A stretch of 64,000 nucleotides of DNA. It comes from Acanthochlamys bracteata (lineage: Eukaryota; Streptophyta; Magnoliopsida; Pandanales; Velloziaceae). The notes under the pieces are model-generated. The model did no database searches and was not told the origin of the DNA. It saw only the letters and a program-made list of their open reading frames with translations. Location: the NCBI GenBank assembly GCA_019914995.1, contig CM034145.1, positions 3,417,262 through 3,481,261 on the forward strand, read 5' to 3'. A program made the translations under genes and the position numbers. Position 1 is the first letter of the stretch. Every line of letters starts with the position of its first letter. Shown here in pieces: positions 28,200-43,440 of this stretch.

Positions 28200-31100
28200 A
28201 TTTACATGATTACATTTTTTGCTAGAGAATCAAATATGTTATGTTAAGGAGCTTGTTGCAATTGAAGGTGAGTGGATTAATTGCAGTGCTGATTACAAGT
28301 GGAGGATATACGCTTAACGATTTCTCAACTTGAATGTGAAATCATAAATCTCAAAGATTTTCTACACGTTGTACAGTTTGCTGTGCGACATTCTCTTGTT
28401 TTTTTTTGAAAAATGAGTTTTAAGGAATAACATTTTCAGTTTAAGCGTTGCATGTGAAATAGTTTGTTAAAGAATACTTAAACAGGAACGTACTAGCTAT
28501 AAAAAACTAAGTTTTGGTAGAACTTATTTTCTGAGCTACTTTGTTTGTCAAATCCTTGCATGACTTCGGCTCTTTGAGAATCTTTGCAGTTTATTCGTAT
28601 GTGTTTACTTGTAAAACTTGTGAATCCAACAGAAATTACTACCTTGTAATGTGAACGTTGATAAATCAATAGAATGTCTTGGTTCATTAGCAGATTGAGG
28701 AAAGTTTCAATCACGATCGAGAGCTATTCGATGACGTGGGAGTTGGGAGAGGTGGTGCTAGTGCTAGTGTTGGCTCTAGGAGATAGTAGTAGTTTAGAGT
28801 TTTAACTTAGTTTTTTTGTTCTAATATAGTTCTGTTTTTATTATGCCACTTAACCGAATAATGTTCTCCTATAGGATGTCTTTTTCTTTGCATTGGCATT
28901 GTCTTGTATCAATGCATTAAAAGTTGCCAGAAATTTTGTGCCTATCTTGAGTCCATTTTTGTTTAATAATATTAGAAACATTTTGTGACTCCTTCACGCT
29001 AATTTGTTCACATTATCAGTTGTAGTGGGGTCTCCGTAAAATGCATAGGGGAGGCAAGTTTAGAAGGATTGATTATCTTGAAGATGAATTTTGAAAGAAG
29101 TATATTTTGGCTAGCTTTTCCTTATTCCTCTCTATAGCTTGTTTTGTTAATTTTTTCATTCCTTACTCTTTCTTTTTTCTTTTGATTTTCTAATAATTTG
29201 TTATGTTACATGATTCTGTTTTTGCTAGAGAATCAAATATGTTATGTTAAGAAGCTTGTTGCAATTGAGGGTGAGTGGATTAATTGCAGTGCTGATTACA
29301 AGTGGAGGATATACGTTTAAGGATTTCTCAACTTGAATGTGAAATCATAAATCTCAAAGATTTTCTACACGTTATGCTGATTTTCGACATGCGACATTCT
29401 CTTTTTTTTTGAAAAAAATGAGTTTTTATGGAATAACATTTTCAGTTTAAGCCTTGCATGTGAAATAGTTTGTTAAGGATACTTAAAATAAGGATCGTAC
29501 TAGCTATAAAAAACTAAGTTTTGGTAGAACTTATTTTTTGAGCTACTTTGTTTGTCAAATCCTTGCATGACTTCGGCTCTTTGAGAATCTTTGCAGTTTA
29601 TTCGTATGTGTTTACTTGTAAAACTTGTGAATCAAACGAGAAATTACTACCTTGTAGTGTGAGCGTTGATAAATCAATAGAATGTCTTGGTTCATGAGCA
29701 GATTGAGAAAGTTTCAATCACGATCGAGAGCTATTCGATGGCGTGGGGAGTTGGGAGAGGTGGTGCTAGTGCTAGTGTTGGCTCTAGGAGGTAGTAGTAG
29801 TTTAGTGTTTTAACTTGGTTTTTTTTTGTTCTAATATAGTTCTATTTTTATTATGCCCTTAACCAAATAATGTTCTCCTATAGGATGTCTTTTTTTTTAT
29901 TGGCATTATCTTGTATCCAATGCATTAAAAAGTTGCCCGAAAAATTTTGTGCCTATCTTGAGTCCATTTTGTTTAATAATATTAGAAACATTTTGTGACT
30001 CCTTCACGCTAATTTTTTTCACATTATCAGTTGTAGTGGGGTCTAAAAGTAAAATGCATCTGGGGGAGGCAAGTTTTTGAAGGATTGATTATCTTGAAGA
30101 TGAATTTTGAAGGAAGTATTTTGGCTAGCTTTCCCTTATTCCTCTCTATAGCTTGTTTTGTTAATTTTTTTTCATTCCTTACTCTTTTTTTTTCTTTTGA
30201 TTTTCTAATAATTTTATTTGTATTTACATGATTCTTTTTTTGCTAGAGAATCAAATATGTTATGTTAAGGAGCTTGTTGCAATTGAGGTGAGTGGATTAA
30301 TTGTAGTCTTGATTACAAGTGGAGGATATACGTTTAAAGATTTCTCAACTTGAATGTGAAATCATAAATCTCAAAGATTTTCTACGTTTTATCTGATTTC
30401 TGACGACATTCTCTCTTTTTTTTTTGAAAAAATGTTTTTTAAGGAATAACATTTTCAGTTTAAGCGTTGCATGTGAAATAGTTTGTTAAAGAATACTTAA
30501 ACAGGAACGTACTAGCTATAAAAAACTAAGTTTTGGTAGAACTTATTTTCTGAGCTACTTTGTTTGTCAAATCCTTGCATGACTTCGGCTCTTTGAGAAT
30601 CTTTGCAGTTTATTCGTATGTGTTTACTTGTAAAACTTGTGAATCCAACAGAAATTACTACCTTGTAATGTGAACGTTGATAAATCAATAGAATGTCTTG
30701 GTTCATTAGCAGATTGAGGAAAGTTTCAATCACGATCGAGAGCTATTCGATGACGTGGGAGTTGGGAGAGGTGGTGCTAGTGCTAGTGTTGGCTCTAGGA
30801 GATAGTAGTAGTTTAGAGTTTTAACTTAGTTTTTTTGTTCTAATATAGTTCTGTTTTTATTATGCCACTTAACCGAATAATGTTCTCTATAGGATGTCTT
30901 TTCTTTATGGCATTATCTTTATATCAATGCATTAAAAGTTGTTGAAATTTTGCGCCTATCTTGAGTCCATTTTGTTTAATAATAGTAGAAATATTTTGTG
31001 ACTCCTTCACGCTAATTTGTTCACATTATCAGTTGTAGTGGGGTCTCCGTAAAATGCATACGGGAGGCAAGTTTCGGAAGGATTGATTATGTTCGAGGAT

Positions 31101-33050
31101 GAATTTTGAAGGAAGTATTTTGGCTAGCTTTCCCTTATTCCTCTCTATAGCTTGTTTTGTTAATTTTTTTCATTACTTACTCTTTCTTTTTTCTTTTGAT
31201 TTTCTAATAACTGTTATGTTACATGATTCTGTTTTTGCTAGAGAATCAAATATGTTATGTTAAGGAGCTTGTTGCAATTGAGGGTGAGTGGATTAGTTGC
31301 ACTGCTGATTACAAGTGGAGGATATACGTTTAAGGATTTCTCAACTTGCATGTGAAATCATAAATCTCAAAGATTTTCTACATGTTGTACAGTTTGCTGT
31401 GCGACATTCTCTTTTTTCTTTTCGAAAAAATGAGTTTTATGGAATAACATTTTCAGTTTAAGCCTTGCATGTGAAATAGTTTCTTAGAGGATACTTAAAC
31501 AGGATCGTACTAGATATAAAAAACTTAGTTTTGGTAAAACTTATTTTCTGAGCTACTTTGTTTGTCAAATCCTTGCATTACTTCGGCTCTTTGAGAATCG
31601 TTGCAGTTTATTCGTCTGTGTTTTCTTGTAAAACTTGTGAATCCAATAGAAATTACTACCTTATAGTGTGAACGTTGATAAATCAATAGAATGTCTTGGT
31701 TCATGAACAGATTGAGGAAAGTTTCAATCACGATCGAGAGCTATTCGATGACGTGGGAGTTGGGAGAGGTGGTGCTAGTGCTAGTGTTGGCTCTAGGAGG
31801 TAGTAGTAGTTTAGAGTTTTAACTTGGTTTTTATGTTCTAAATATAGTTTTTTTTTTTTTATGCCACTTAACCAAATAATGTTCTCCTATAGGATGTCTT
31901 TTGTCTTTTCTTATGGCATTATCTTGTATCAATGCATTAAAAGTTGCCGAAATTTTGTGCCTATCTTGAGTACATTTTGTTTAATAATATTAGAAACATT
32001 TTGTGACTCCTTCACGCTAATTTGTTCACATTATCAGTTGTAGTGGGGTCTCCGTAAAATGCATACGGGAGGCAAGTTTCAGAAGGATTGATTATCTTCG
32101 AAGATGAATTTTGAAGGAAGTATTTTGGCTAGCTTTCCTTATTCCTCTCTATAGCTTGTTTTGTTAATTCTTTTTTCATTCCTTACTCTTTTTTTTTTTT
32201 TTGATTTTCTAATAATTTATTTGTGTTACATGATTCATTTTTGCTAGAGAATCAAATATGTTATGTTAAGGAGCTTGTTGCAATTGAGGGTGAGTGGATT
32301 AATTGCGAGTCTTGATTACAAGTGGAGGATATACGTTTAAGATTTCTCAACTTGAATGTGAAATCATAAATCTCAAAGATTTTTCTACGTTTATCTGATT
32401 TTTTTTGTGCGACATTCTCTTTTTTTTTTGAAAAAAATGAGTTTTTATGGAATAACATTTTCAGTTTAAGCCTTGCATGTGAAATAGTTTGTTAAAGGAT
32501 ACTTAAAGCGAGGATCGTACTAGCTATAAAAAACTAAGTTTTGGTAGAACTTATTTTTTGAGCTACTTTGTTTGTCAAATCCTTGCATTACTTCGGCTCT
32601 TTGAGAATCGTTGCAGTTTATTCGTCTGTGTTTTCTTGTAAAACTTGTGAATCCAACAGAAATTACTACCTTGTAATGTGAACGTTGATAAATCAATAGA
32701 TTGTCTTGGTTTATTAGCAGATTGAGGAAAGTTTCAATCACGATCGAGAGCTATTCGATGAAGTTGGAGTTGGGAGAGGTGGTGCTAGTGCTAGTGTTGG
32801 CTCGAGGAGATAGTAGTAGTTTAGAGTTTTAACTTAGTTTTTTTGTTGTAATATAGTTCTGTTTTTATTATGCCACTTAACCGAATAATGTTCTCTCTAT
32901 AGGATGTCTTTTTTTTTACATTATATTGTATCCAATGCATTAAAAGGTTGACCGAAATTTTGTGCCTATCTTCAGTACATTTTGTTTAATAGTATTAGAA
33001 ACATTTTCTGACTCCTTCACGCTAATTTGTTCACATTATCAGTTGTAGTG
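28200..33050 (-). repeat. Two-monomer higher-order repeat pattern in the reverse array
   Basis: The monomers anchored at 28714, 30733 and 32741, i.e. every second one, share private variants: GGAGATAGTAGTAGTTTAGAG, TTTTAACTTAG, TAATGTGAACG and TTAGCAGATTGAGG. The 28.4 and 30.5 kb copies also share TAAGCGTTGC and AACAGGAACG. The intervening monomers (29721, 31731, 33744) lack most of them. The period is thus about 2.01 kb here, evidence that dimers were amplified as units. Confidence 0.7.
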
Positions 33051-36000
33051 GGGTGTCCGTAAAATGCATACGGGAGGCAAGTTTCAGAAGGATTGATTAT
33101 CTTCGAAGATGAATTTTGAAGGAAGTATTTTGGCTAGCTTTCCCTTATTCCTCTCTATAGCTTGTTTTGTTAATTCTTTTCATTCCTTATTCTTTCTTTT
33201 TCTTTTGATTTTCTAATAATCATGATTTTATTTACATGATTCTTTTTTGCTAGAGAATCAAATATGTTATGTTAAGGAGCTTATTTGCAATTGAGGGTGA
33301 GTGGATTAATTAGTCTTGATTACAAGTGGAGGATATACGTTTAAGGATTTCTCAACTTGAATGTGAAATCATAAATCTCAAAGATTTTTCTACACGTTAT
33401 GCTGATTTTCTCATGCGACATTCTCTCTTTTTTTTTGAAAAATGAGTTTTATGGAATAACATTTTCAGTTTAAGCCTTGCATGTGAAATAGTTTGTTAAA
33501 GGATACTTAAGCGAGGATCGTACTAGATATAAAAAACTTAGTTTTGGTAAAACTTATTTTCTGAGCTACTTTGTTTGTCAAATCCTTGCATTACTTCGGC
33601 TCTTTGAGAATCGTTGCAGTTTATTCGTCTGTGTTTTCTTGTAAAACTTGTGAATCCAAGAGAAATTACTACCTTATAGTGTGAACGTTGATAAATCAAT
33701 AGAATGTCTTGGTTCATGAAGCAGTTGAGGAAAGTTTCAATCACGATCGAGAGCTATTCGATGGCGTGGGAGGTGGGGGAGGAGGTGGTGCTAGTGCTAG
33801 TGTTGGCTCTAGGAGGTAGTAGTAGTTTAGTGTTTTAACTTGGTTTTTTTGTTCTAATATAGTTCATTTTTATTTTATTATGCCCTTAACCAAATAATGT
33901 TCTCCTATAGGATGTCTTTTCTTTATGGCATTATCTTGTATCAATGCATTAAAAAGTTGCCCGAAATTTTGTGCCTATCTTGAGTCCATTTTGTTTAATA
34001 ATATTAGAAACATTTTGTGACTCCTTCACGCTAATTTGTTCACATTATCAGTTGTAGTAGGGTCTAAAAGTAAAATGCATCTGGGAGGCAAGTTTGAAGG
34101 ATTGATTATCTTGAAGATGAATTTTGAAGGAAGTATTTTGGCTAGCTTTCCCTTATTCCTCTCTATAGCTTGTTTTGTTAATTATTTTCATTCCTTACTT
34201 TTTCTTTTTCTTTTGATTTTCTAATAACTGTTGTGTTACATAATTCTGTTTTTGCTAGAGAATCAAATATGTTATGTTAAGGAGCTTGTTGCAATTGATG
34301 GTGAGTGGATTAATTGCAGTGCTGATTACAAGTGGAGGATATACGTTTAAGGATTTCTCAACTTGAATGTGAAATCATAAATCTCAAAGATTTTCTACAC
34401 GTTGTACAGTTTGTTGTGCGACATTCTCTTTTTTCTTTTCGAAAAAATGAGTTTTATGGAATAACATTTTCAGTTTAAGCCTTGCATGTGAAATAGTTTG
34501 TTAAAGGATACTTAAACAGGATCGTACTAGATATAAAAAACTTAGTTTTGGTAAAACTTATTTTCTGAGCTACTTTGTTTGTCAAATCCTTGCATTACTT
34601 CGGCTCTTTGAGAATCGTTGCAGTTTATTCGTCTGTGTTTTCTTGTAAAACTTGTGAATCCAACAGAAATTACTACCTTGTAGTGTGAACGTTGATAAAT
34701 CAATAGAATGTCTTGGTTCATGAACAGATTGAGGAAAGTTTCAATCACGATCGAGAGCTATTCGATGACGTGGGAGTTGGGAGAGGTGGTGCTAGTGCTA
34801 GTGTTGGCTCTAGGAGGTAGTAGTAGTTTAGTGTTCTAACTTGGTTTTTTTGTTCTAATATAGTTCTATTTTTATTATGCCACTTAACCAAATAATGTTC
34901 TCCTATAGGGATGTCTTTTTTATGGCATTTATCTTGTATCAATGCATTAATAAGTTGCCCGAAATTTTGTGCCTATCTTGAGTCCATTTTGTTTAATAAT
35001 ATTAGAAACATTTTGTGACTCCTTCACGCTAATTTGTTCACATTATCAGTTGTAGTGGGGTCTCTAAGTAAAATGCATCTGGGGAGGCAAGTTTTGGAAG
35101 GATTGATTATCTTGAAGATGAATTTTGAAGGAAGTATTTTGGCTAGCTTTTTCCCTTATTCCTCTCTATAGCTTGTTTTTTGTTAATTCTTTTTTTCATT
35201 CCTTACTCTTTCTTTTTCTTTTGATTTTCTAATAACTGTTGTGTTACATGATTCTGTTTTTGCTAGAGAATCAAATATGTTATGTTAAGGAGCTTGTTGC
35301 AATTGAGGTGAGTGGATTAATTGCAGTGCTGATTACAAGTGGAGGATATACGTTTAAGGATTTCTCAACTTGAATGTGAAATCATAAATCTCAAAGATTT
35401 TCTACACGTTGTACAGTTTGCTGTGCGACATTCTCTTTTTTTTTTTGAAAAATGAGTTTTAAGGAATAACATTTTCAGTTTAAGCCTTGCATGTGAAATA
35501 GTTTGTTAAAGGATACTTAAAAGCCAGGATCGTACTAGATATAAAAAACTTAGTTTTGGTAAAACTTATTTTCTGAGCTACTTTGTTTGTCAAATCCTTG
35601 CATTACTTCGGCTCTTTGAGAATCGTTGCAGTTTATTCGTCTGTGTTTTCTTGTAAAACTTGTGAATCCAATAGAAATTACTACCTTATAGTGTGAACGT
35701 TGATAAATCAATAGAATGTCTTGGTTCATTAACAGATTGAGGAAAGTTTCAATCACGATCGAGAGCTATTCGATGACGTGGGAGTTGGGAGAGGTGGTGC
35801 TAGTGCTAGTGTTGGCTCTAGGAGGTAGTAGTAGTTTAGTGTTCTAACTTGGTTTTTTTGTTCTAATATAGTTCTATTTTTATTATGCCACTTAACCAAA
35901 TACTGTTCTCCTATAGGATGTCTTTTTTTTCATTGGCATTGTCTTTGTATCAATGCATTAAAAAGTTTGCAAAAATTTTGTGCCTATCTTGAGTCCATTT

Positions 36001-39000
36001 TGTTTAATAATATTAGAAACATTTTGTGACTCCTTCACGCTAATTTGTTCACATTATCAGTTTGTAGTGGGGTCTCAGTAAAAATAAAATGCATGGGGGA
36101 GGCAAGTTTTTGGAAGGATTGATTATCTTGAAGATGAATTTTGAAGGAAGTATTTTGGCTAGCTTTCCCTTATTCCTCTCTATAGCTTGTTTTGTTAATT
36201 CTTTTCATTCCTTACTCTTTTTTTTTTTCTTTTGATTTTCTAATAATTTGTTTTGTGTTACATGATTCATTTTTTGCTAGAGAATCAAATATGTTATGTT
36301 AAGGAGCTTGTTGCAATTGAGGGTGAGTGGATTAATTGTAGTCTTGATTACAAGTGGAGGATATACGTTTAAGGATTTCTCAACTTGAATGTGAAATCAT
36401 AAATCTCAAAAGATTTTCTACATTATGCTGATTTCTTTGTGCGACATTCTCTTTTTTTTTTGAAAAAATGAGTTTTATGGAATAACATTTTCAGTTTAAG
36501 CCTTGCATGTGAAATAGTTTGTTAAAGGATACTTAAGCGAGGATCGTACTAGATATAAAAAACTAAGTTTTGGTAGAACTTATTTTTTACGAGCTACTTT
36601 GTTTGTCAAATCCTTGCATTGACTTGGCTCTTTGAGAATCTTTGCAGATTTATTCGTATGTGTTTTCTTGTAAAACTTGTGAATCAGAAATTACTACCTT
36701 GTAGTGTGAACGTTGATAAATCAATAGAATGTCTTGGTTCATGAGCAGATTGAGGAAAGTTTCAATCACGATCGAGAGCTATTCGATGACGTGGGAGGTG
36801 GGAGAGGTGGTGCTAGTGCTAGTGTTGGCTCTAGGAGGTAGTAGTAGTTTAGTGTTTTAACTTGGTTTTTTTTGTTCTAATATAGTTCTTTTTTATTATG
36901 CCACTTAACCAAATAATGTTCTCTATAGGATGTCTTTTTTTTTATGGCATTATCTTGTATCAATGCATTAAAAAGTTGCCCGAAATTTTGTGCCTATCTT
37001 GAGTCCATTTTGTTTAATAATATTAGAAACATTTTGTGACTCCTTCACGCTAATTTGTTCACATTATCAGTTGTAGTGGGGTCTCAAGTAAAATGCATCT
37101 GGGGAGGCAAGTTTGAAGGATTGATTATCTTCGAAGATGAATTTTGAAGGAAGTATTTTGGCTAGCTTTCCCTTATTCCTCTCTATAGCTTGTTTTGTTA
37201 ATTCTTTTCATTCCTTACTCTTTCTTTTTTTTTCTTTTGATTTTCTAAATTATTTATTGTTACATGATTACATTTTTGCTAGAGAATCAAATATGTTATG
37301 TTAAGGAGCTTGTTGCAATTGAGGGTGAGTGGATTAATTGCGAGTCTGCTGATTACAAGTGGAGGATATACGCTTAACGATTTCTCAACTTGAATGTGAA
37401 ATCATAAATCTCAAAGATTTTCTACACGTTGTACAGTTTGCTGTGCGACATTCTCTTTTTTTCTTTTTGAAAAAATGAGTTTTATGGAATAACATTTTGT
37501 TTTTAAGCCTTGCATGTGAAATAGTTTGTTAAAGGATACTTAAACAGGATCGTACTAGCTATAAAAAACTAAGTTTTGGTAAAACTTATTTTTACGAAGC
37601 TACTTTGTTTGTCAAATCCTTGCATGACTTGGCTCTTTGAGAATCTTTTGCATTTTTTTTATATGTGTTTTCTTGTAAAACTTGTGAATCAGAAATTACT
37701 ACCTTATAGTGTGAGCGTTGATAAATCAATAGAATGTCTTGGTTCATTGAGCAGTTGAGGAAAGTTTCAATCACGATCGAGAGAGCTATTCGATGGCGTG
37801 GGAGTTGGGAGAGGTGGTGCTAGTGCTAGTGTTGGCTCTAGGAGGTAGTAGTAGTTTAGTGTTTTAACTTGGTTTTTTTTGTTCTAATATAGTTTGTTTT
37901 TATTATGCCACTTAACCAAATAATGTTCTCCTATAGGATGTCTTTTCTTTGCGGCATTATCTTGTATCAATGCATTAAAAGTTGCAAAAATTTTGTGCCT
38001 ATCTTGAGTCCATTTTGTTTAATAATATTAGAAACATTTTGTGACTCCTTCACGCTAATTTGTTCACATTATCAGTTGTAGTAGGGGGTCAAAAGTAAAA
38101 TGCATACGGGAGGCAAGTTTCGGAAGGATTGATTATCTTCGAAGATGAATTTTGAAGGAAGTATTTTGGCTAGCTTTCCCTTATTCCTCTCTATAGCTTG
38201 TTTTGTTAATTCTTTTCATTCCTTACTCTTTCTTTTTTCTTTTGATTTTCTAATAACTGTTGTGTTACATGATTCTGTTTTTGCTAGAGAATCAAATATG
38301 TTATGTTAAGGAGCTTGTTGCAATTGAGGGTGAGTGGATTAGTTGCAGTGCTGATTACAAGTGGAGGATATACGTTTCAGGATTTCTCAACTTGCATGTG
38401 AAATCATAAATCTCAAAGATTTTCTACACGTACAGTTTTTTGTGCGACATTGTCTTTTTTTTTTTGAAAAATGAGTTTTAAGGAATAACATTTTCAGTTT
38501 AAGCTTTGCATGTGAAATAGTTTGTTAAAGGATACTTAAACAGGATCGTACTAGCTATAAAAAACTAAGTTTTGGTAAAACTTATTTTCTGAGCTACTTT
38601 GTTTGTCAAATCCTTGCATTACTTCGGCTCTTTGAGAATCGTTGCAGTTTATTCGTCTGTGTTTTCTTGTAAAACTTGTGAATCCAATAGAAATTACTAC
38701 CTTATAGTGTGAACGTTGATAAATCAATAGAATGTCTTGGTTCATGAACAGATTGAGGAAAGTTTCAATCACGATCGAGAGCTATTCGATGACGTGGGAG
38801 GTGGGAGAGGTGGTGCTAGTGCTAGTGTTGGCTCTAGGAGGTAGTAGTAGTTTAGTGTTCTAACTTGGTTTTTTTGTTCTAATATAGTTCTGTTTTTATT
38901 ATGCCACTTAACCGAATAATGTTCTCCTATAGGATGTCTTTTTTTTGGCATTATCTTTGTATCAATGCATTAATAAGTTGACCGAAATTATGTGCCTATC

Positions 39001-42000
39001 TTGAGTCCATTTTGTTTAATAATATTAGAAACATTTTGTGACTCCTTCACGCTAATTTGTTCACATTATCAGTTGTAGTGGGGTCTCCGTAAAATGCATA
39101 CGGGAGGCAAGTTTCAGAAGGATTGATTATCTTCGAAGATGAATTTTGAAGGAAGTATTTTGGCTAGCTTTCCCTTATTCCTCTCTATAGCTTGTTTTGT
39201 TAATTCTTTTCATTCCTTACTCTTTCTTTTTTCTTTTGATTTTCTAATAACTGTTGTGTTACATGATTCTGTTTTTGCTAGAGAATCAAATATGTTATGT
39301 TAAGGAGCTTGTTGCAATTGAGGGTGAGTGGATTAATTACAGTGCTGATTACAAGTGGAGGATATACGCTTAAGGATTTCTCAACTTGAATGTGAAATCA
39401 TAAATCTCAAAGATTTTCTACACGTTGTCTGATTTGCTTTTTGCTGTGCGACATTCTCTTGTTTTTTTTTGAAAAATGAGTTTTAAGGAATAACATTTTC
39501 AGTTTAAGCCTTGCATGTGAAATAGTTTGTTAAAGGATACTTAAACAGGATCGTACTAGATATAAAAAACTTAGTTTTGGTAAAACTTATTTTCTGAGCT
39601 ACTTTGTTTGTCAAATCCTTGCATTACTTCGGCTCTTTGAGAATCGTTGCAGTTTATTCGTCTGTGTTTTCTTGTAAAACTTGTGAATCCAATAGAAATT
39701 ACTACCTTATAGTGTGAACGTTGATAAATCAATAGAATGTCTTGGTTCATGAGCATTGAGGAAAGTTTCAATCACGATCGAGAGCTATTCGATGACGTGG
39801 GAGGTGGGAGAGGTGGTGCTAGTGCTAGTGTTGGCTCTAGGAGGTAGTAGTAGTTTAGTGTTTTAACTTGTTTTTTTGTTCTAATATAGTTCTGGTTTTT
39901 TATTATGCCACTTAACCAAATAATGTTCTCTATAGGATGTCTTTTTTTTTGGCATTATCTTCCAATATCAATGCATTAAAAAGTTGCCCGAAATTTTGTG
40001 CCTATCTTGAGTCCATTTTGTTTAATAATATTAGAAACATTTTGTGACTCCTTCACGCTAATTTGTTCACATTATCAGTTGTAGTGGGGTCTCCGTAAAA
40101 TGCATACGGGAGGCAAGTTTCAGAAGGATTGATTATCTTCGAAGATGAATTTTGAAGGAAGTATTTTGGCTAGCTTTCCCTTATTCCTCTCTATAGCTTG
40201 TTTTGTTAATTCTTTTCATTCCTTACTCTTTCTTTTTTCTTTTGATTTTCTAATAACTGTTGTGTTACATGATTCTGTTTTTGCTAGAGAATCAAATATG
40301 TTATGTTAAGGAGCTTGTTGCAATTGAGGGTGAGTGGATTAATTGCAGTGCTGATTACAAGTGGAGGATATACGTTTAAGGATTTCTCAACTTGAATGTG
40401 AAATCATAAATCTCAAAGATTTTCTACACGTTGTACAGTTTGCTGTGCGACATTCTCTTTTTTTTTTGAAAAATGAGTTTTAAGGAATAACATTTTCAGT
40501 TTAAGCCTTGCATGTGAAATAGTTTGTTAAAGGATACTTAAACAGGATCGTACTAGCTATAAAAAACTAAGTTTTGGTAGAACTTATTTTCTGAGCTACT
40601 TTGTTTGTCAAATCCTTGTATGACTTGGCTCTTTGAGAATCTTTGCAGTTTATTATTATATGTGTTTTCTTGTAAAACTTGTGAATCAACAGAAATTACT
40701 ACCTTGTAGTGTGAGCGTTGATAAATCAATAGAATGTCTTGGTTCATGAACAGATTGAGAAAGTTTCAATCACGATCGAGAGCTATTCGATGACGTGGGA
40801 GGTGGGAGAGGTGGTGCTAGTGCTAGTGTTGGCTCTAGGAGGTAGTAGTAGTTTAGTGTTCTAACTTGGTTTTTTTGTTCTAATATAGTTCTGCTTTTAT
40901 TATGCCCTTAACCAAATAATGTTCTCCTATAGGATGGATGTCTTTTTTTTGCGGCATTATCTTTGTATCAATGCATTAAAAAGTTGACAAAATTTTTGTG
41001 CCTATCTTGAGTCCATTTTGTTTAATAATATTAGAAACATTTTGTGACTCCTTCACGCTAATTTGTTTCATTATTATCAGTTGTAGTGGGGTCTAAAGTA
41101 AAATGCATATCTGGGAGGCAAGTTTTTGAAGGATTGATTATCTTGAAGATGAATTTTGAAAGAAGTATTTTGGCTAGCTTTTCCTTATTCCTCTCTATAG
41201 CTTGTTTTGTTAATTTTTTTCATTCCTTACTCTTTCTTTTTTTCTTTTGATTTTCTAATAAGTTTTGTTGTGTTACATGATTACATTTTTTGCTAGAGAA
41301 TCAAATATGTTATGTTAAGAAAGCTTGTTGCAATTGAGGTGAGTGGATTAATTTTAGTTTGATTACAAGTGGAGGATATACGTTTAAAGATTTCTCAACT
41401 TGAATGTGAAATCATAAATCTCAAAAGATTTTCTACACGTTTATACAGATTTCTTTGTGCGACATTCTCTTTTTTCTTTTCGAAAAAATGAGTTTTATGG
41501 AATAACATTTTCAGTTTAAGCCTTGCATGTGAAATAGTTTCTTAGAGGATACTTAAACAGGATCGTACTAGCTATAAAAAAACTAAGTTTTGGTAAAACT
41601 TATTTTACGAGCTACTTTGTTTGTCAAATCCTTGCATGACTTGGCTCTTTGAGAATCTTTGCAGTTTATTCTATGTATGTGTTTACTTGTAAAACTTGTG
41701 AATCCAACAAGAAATTACTACCTTGTAGTGTGAAGCGTTGATAAATCAATAGAATGTCTTGGTTCATGAGCAGTTGAGGAAAGTTTCAATCACGATCGAG
41801 AGCTATTCGATGGCGTGGGAGGTGGGAGAGGTGGTGCTAGTGCTAGTGTTGGCTCTAGGAGGTAGTAGTAGTTTAGTGTTTTAACTTGGTTTTTTGTTCT
41901 AATATAGTTTCATTTTTATTATGCCACTTAACCAAATAATAATGTTCTCCATAGGATGATGTCTTTTTTTTCTTGGCATTATTTGTATCAATGCATTAAA

Positions 42001-43440
42001 AAGTTGGCCAAAAATTTTGTGCCTATCTTGAGTCCATTTTGTTTAATAATATTAGAAACATTTTGTGACTCCTTCACGCTAATTTTTTCACATTATCAGT
42101 TGTAGTGGGGTCTCAAGTAAAATGCATACAGGGAGGCAAGTTTTGAAGGATTGATTATCTTGAAGATGAATTTTGAAGGAAGTATTTTGGCTAGCTTTCC
42201 CTTATTCCTCTCTATAGCTTGTTTTGTTAATTTTTTCATTCCTTTTCTTTTTTTTTTTTTTTGATTTTTTAATAATAATTTTTTTGTTTACATGATTACT
42301 TTTTTTTGCTAGAGAATCAAATATGTTATGTTAAAGAGCTTGTTGCAATTGAGGGTGAGTGGATTAATTGCAGTGCTGATTACAAGTGGAGGATATACGT
42401 TTAAGGATTTCTCAACTTGCATGTGAAATCATAAATCTCAAAGATTTTGTACACGTTGTACAGTTTGCTGTGCGACATTCTCTTTTTTTTTTGAAAAATG
42501 AGTTTTATGGAATAACATTTTCAGTTTAAGCCTTGCATGTGAAATAGTTTCTTAGAGGATACTTAAACAGGATCGTACTAGCTATAAAAAACTAAGTTTT
42601 GGTAGAACTTATTTTCTGAGCTACTTTGTTTGTCAAATCCTTGCATTACTTCGGCTCTTTGAGAATCGTTGCAGTTTATTCGTCTGTGTTTTCTTGTAAA
42701 ACTTGTGAATCCAATAGAAATTACTACCTTATAGTGTGAACGTTGATAAATCAATAGAATGTCTTGGTTCATGAACAGATTGAGGAAAGTTTCAATCACG
42801 ATCGAGAGCTATTCGATGACGTGGGAGGTGGGAGAGGTGGTGCTAGTGCTAGTGTTGGCTCTAGGAGGTAGTAGTAGTTTAGTGTTCTAACTTGGTTTTT
42901 TTGTTCTAATATAGTTCTGTTTTTATTATGCCACTTAACCAAATACCGTTCTCCTATAGGATGTCTTTTTTTTTATGGCATTATCTTTGTATCAATGCAT
43001 TAATAAGTTTTAAAAAATTTTGTGCCTATCTTGAGTCCATTTTGTTTAATAATATTAGAAACATTTTGTGACTCCTTCACGCTAATTTGTTCACATTATC
43101 AGTTTGTAGTGGGGTCTCCAGTAAAATGCATCATGGGAGGCAAGTTTGGAAGGATTGATTGTCTTCGAAGATGAATTTGGAAGGAAGTATTTTGGCTAGC
43201 TTTTCCTTATTCCTCTCTATAGCTTGTTTTGTTAATTCTTTTCATTCCTTACTCTTTCTTTTTCTTTTGATTTTTTTCTAATACATTGTTTTGTTACATG
43301 ATTACATTTTTTGCTAGAGAATCAAATATGTTATGTTAAGGAGCTTGTTGCAATTTGAGGTGAGTGGATTATTTGTAGTCTTGATTACAAGTGGAGGATA
43401 TACGTTTAAGGATTTCTCAACTTGAATGTGAAATCATAAA

